Source: Girardinichthys multiradiatus
Taxonomy: Eukaryota > Chordata > Actinopteri > Cyprinodontiformes > Goodeidae
Length of the DNA: 64,000 nucleotides
Assembly (NCBI RefSeq): GCF_021462225.1
Contig: NC_061805.1
Coordinates: 2,293,001-2,357,000, forward strand
Direction: 5' to 3'
Of the stretch, positions 61,261 through 64,000 are shown in pieces. The notes beneath the pieces are model-generated. The model was not told the origin of the DNA. It worked only from the letters and a program-made list of their open reading frames with translations, and did no database searches. A program made the translations under genes and the position numbers. Each line of letters begins with the position of its first letter. Within the stretch, counting starts at the first letter, position 1.

Positions 61261-63813
61261 CTATTGAATGTTCATCAGAGAAACAGCCTGGGGGAAGAAA
61301 CTGTCTCTGTGGCGGCTGGTTTTAGTAAACAGTGCTCTGTAGCGGCGGCCTGAAGGTAAAACTCTAAACAATTTATGTGCAGGGTGTGTGGGGTTGGCAG
61401 AGATTTTGGCAACTCTTTTCCTGACCTTTGACCTGTATAAGTCCTGGATGGAGGGAAGGTCAGCTCTGATTATTCTCTCTGCAGTCCTGATTATTCGTTG
61501 CAGTCTGGACCTGTCCTGTTTTGTGGATGAGCCAAACCACACTGAGATGGATGAAGACAGGACAGACTGAATGATGGCAGTGTAGAACATGACCAACAGC
61601 TCCTGTGGAAGGTTGAACTTCTTGAGTTACCTCAGGAAGTACAGTCTCTGCTGGGCCTTCTTTCGAACAGTGTCTATGTGTGAAGACCATCTAAGGTCCT
61701 CAGAGATGGTGGTTCCTAAGAACCTGAAGTGGTCCACGGTTGATACAGTGTTGTTGAAGATGGTGAGGGGGGTGTATGGGGGTGGTGTTCTCCGAAAGTC
61801 CACCATTTCCACAGTCTTGAGTGGGTTCAGTTCAAGGTAGTTCTGACCGCACCAGTGTACCAGCAGATACACCTGCTGTCTGTATGCAGACTCATCACCG
61901 TCCTGGATCAGTCCAATGACAGTGGTGTCGTCTGCAAACTTAAGGAGTTTCACGGACGAGTCCAATGAGGTGCAGTCATTTGTGTACAGAGAGAAGAGGA
62001 GTGGGGATAGAACACACCCCTGGGGGGCACCAGTACTTATTGATCTGGATTGGGAGAAGATGCTCCCCAGTCTCACCTGCTGCTGTCGGTCTGTCAGGAA
62101 GCTGTTGATCCACTGACAGGTGGAGGCTGGGATGTTGAGCTGTATGAGCTTCTGGTGGAGGATGTCTGGTATGATGGTGTTGAAGGCCGAGCTGAAGTCT
62201 ACAAACAGGATCCTGGTGCACGTCCCTGGGTGGTCGAGGTGTTGCAGGATGAAGTGTAGACCTAAGTTAACAGCATAATCTGCCGACCCTTTTGCTCGGG
62301 AAGCAAATTGCAGGGGGTCCAGCAGGGGGCCTGTGATGTCCTTCAGGTGCTTCAACACCAGCCGCTCAAAGGACTTCATGACCACAGACGTCAGGGCTAC
62401 AGGCCTGTAGTCATTTAATCCTACAATGGTGGGTTTCTTGGGAACCGGGATGATGGTGGATCGTTTGAGGCAGGAGGGGACCTCACATTTCTCCAGTGAC
62501 TTGTTGAAGATCCTTGTGAAGATCAGAGTGAGTTGATGTGCGCAGGCTTTCAGGCATGATGGGGAGACGTTATCAGGTCCTCCAGCTTTCTTTGTTTTCA
62601 TGCGCTGAAAGAGCCTGTTTACATCTTCCTCTGAGATCTTTAGTGCAGGCGGAGGATCTGATGGTGGGGGGTTGGTTGCTTTATGGGAGGAATTTGTTCC
62701 TGAATGGGATGTAGAGGAGATGATTTGAGGTCTGAATGGCTTCTTGTCATGTCTGCAGTAGAAGCCATTCAGACGGTTGGCCAGGAGACGACTCTGTTCA
62801 GGATGGGTGGAGGGGCTCTTGTAGGCAGTCAGGTTTCTCAGACCAGTCCATACAGCTGAAGTGTCACCAGTAGAAAGGCTGTTCTTAAGCTTCTCACTGT
62901 AGCTTCTCTTGGCTGCTTTGATCTCCTTTGTTAGTTTGTTCCTGGCCTGCCTGTACCACGTCCAATCTCCACTGCTGTGAGCTTCTTCCTTTTCCCTGCG
63001 CAGATTCCTGAGGTGTGGAGTAAACCATGGCATATTGTTCCCAAAGGTGCAGAAGGTCTTGGTCTGCACACACATGTCCTCACAGAAACTGATGTATGAC
63101 GTCACCACATCAGTGAGTTGGTTTAAGTCAGTGGCTGAAGTTTCAAAAACCGTCCAGTCTGTGCAATCAAAGCAGGCCTGTAGCATCTGCTTTGATTCCT
63201 CAGTCCACTTCTTAACAGTGTGAACCTTGGGTTTGGAAGCTCTTAGTCTCTGTCTGTAGGTTGGGATGAGGTGTATTAGATAATGATCCGAAAAACCCAG
63301 AGCAGCCCTGGTAACAGCATGATATGAATCTTTTAAAGCTGTGTAACAATGGTCCAGTGTGTTTTTGTCTCTGGTGGGACACTTAATATGCTGTCTGTAT
63401 TTGGGGAGTTCATTTGAGAGGTTTGCTCTGTTAAAATCTCCCAGTATTATGATGAAAGAGTCCGTGTATTTTTTCTCCAGGTCTGTAATCAGCTCATCAA
63501 GATGTTTTTCCGTGGCAGAAGTGCAGCCATGTGGTGGAAAATATGAGCCGATTATTACAAACGAGGAAAACTCTCTCGGTGAATAAAACGGCTTACAGAT
63601 TATGGAAAATGACTCCAGATCCGGGCTACATGTTTTTCCCAGCCCTTTTACGTCTCCGCACCAACCTTCATTTATATAAAAGCAGATTCCGCCTCCTCGC
63701 CCCTTCCCCGATAGCTCTATCATGTCTGACTTCAAGTCCAATGACTTCGAGTCCCCGCAAGGCCTCTTGCCAGGCCCTTGCCCTCCTCCAACCGTTCCTC
63801 CAGAAAGGAGCAC
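61261..63813 (-). pseudogene. LINE endonuclease-RT, one stop near the C-terminus
   Basis: One frame is open for 728 codons from 63813. Endonuclease residues GDFNRANLS (about 145) and GFSDHYLIHL (about 195) are present. The RT has KKAGGPDNVSP, LNDYRPVALTSVVMKSFERL, FVDFSSAFNTI, TGAPQGCVLSPLLFSLY and KLLKFADDTTVIG (catalytic A-D-D, about 640). A stop at 61627 (TAA) follows LYFLR, and the same frame goes on (LKKFNLPQELLVM.., then VWFGSSTKQDRSRLQRI) to 61261. The Met at 63813 is not the natural start, because the endonuclease N-terminus should lie upstream, where frames are broken. It is dead or 5'-broken, but young. Confidence 0.85.
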
Positions 63814-64000
63814 TCACCTTGATTCTTCTCGTGTTCATCCTTCCCCTTCATCCCAACTCAGGGCGAGCGGAATTTCTCCTGGGTCCGACTTGGACACATC
63901 TCAGCTCGCTCAGCTCGTCGAGCTCCTACCTTGCGGTTCTCCTTCTGAACCACCTCCACTGTTCACTTCCTCAGGTAAACGCCTCAAGAAAACTGCCAAT

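Larger units (their letters stand above)
61005..64000 (-). mobile_element. Rex1/CR1-like LINE (runs off the right edge)
   Basis: On the minus strand the element ends near 61005 with CTGATTCTGATTCTGATT, the short repeated tail typical of Rex1/CR1-type elements. It has a long endonuclease-RT frame at 63813-61627 and a continuation at 61596-61261. The sequence from 63814 to the window edge belongs to its 5' part, with no long open frame. It is the best kept LINE in the window. Confidence 0.85.

Overview
This window looks like teleost fish nuclear DNA. It holds one spliced vertebrate gene with long introns. The introns and the 3' flank are full of fish-type repeats: several Tc1-like families, PIF/Harbinger, CR1/L2/Rex-type and RTE/Nimb-like LINEs, tRNA-derived SINEs, and a retrovirus-like provirus. 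Nothing prokaryotic is present. The species cannot be told from sequence alone.

The host gene is a Crumbs homologue, crb2 (possibly the crb2b paralogue), on the + strand. Ten exons run from 5366 to 34541: EGF-like exons, three laminin-G exons, and a last exon with the transmembrane helix and a short tail ending in ERLI. Exon phases are consistent across all ten (1137 codons plus stop). The 5' end, with the usual signal peptide and first EGF repeats, lies to the left of the window. An apparent alternative first exon lies inside the 12.6-kb intron, about 550 bp before the laminin-G1 exon. Its ATG has a strong start context, encodes a classic signal peptide, and ends in a phase-1 donor that joins in frame to the exon at 22424. 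It predicts a short Crumbs form of about 1013 residues and is the most interesting object here.

Layout: 1-5300, a Tc1-like copy and two LINE relics in an upstream intron. 5366-9856, three EGF exons, with a Tc1 relic that was itself split by a PIF/Harbinger element. 9857-22423, a giant intron with Tc1 relics, a 2.4-kb fold-back palindrome, a SINE, an antisense LINE and the alternative first exon. 22424-29010, the laminin-G exons, with a nearly intact Tc1 copy between the first two. 29011-34541, a minisatellite, a second copy of the antisense LINE family, and the last exons. 34542-49850, the 3' flank, with a second Tc1 family in two copies broken at different points, SINEs and relics. 49860-56485, a 5' half-provirus on the minus strand with a tRNA-Trp-type primer site. 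56640-59970, Ty3/Gypsy and LINE relics. 61005-64000, a Rex1/CR1-like LINE running off the right edge.

No second host gene was recognised to the right of crb2. All splice sites and family names come from reading the sequence and were not checked against any database.
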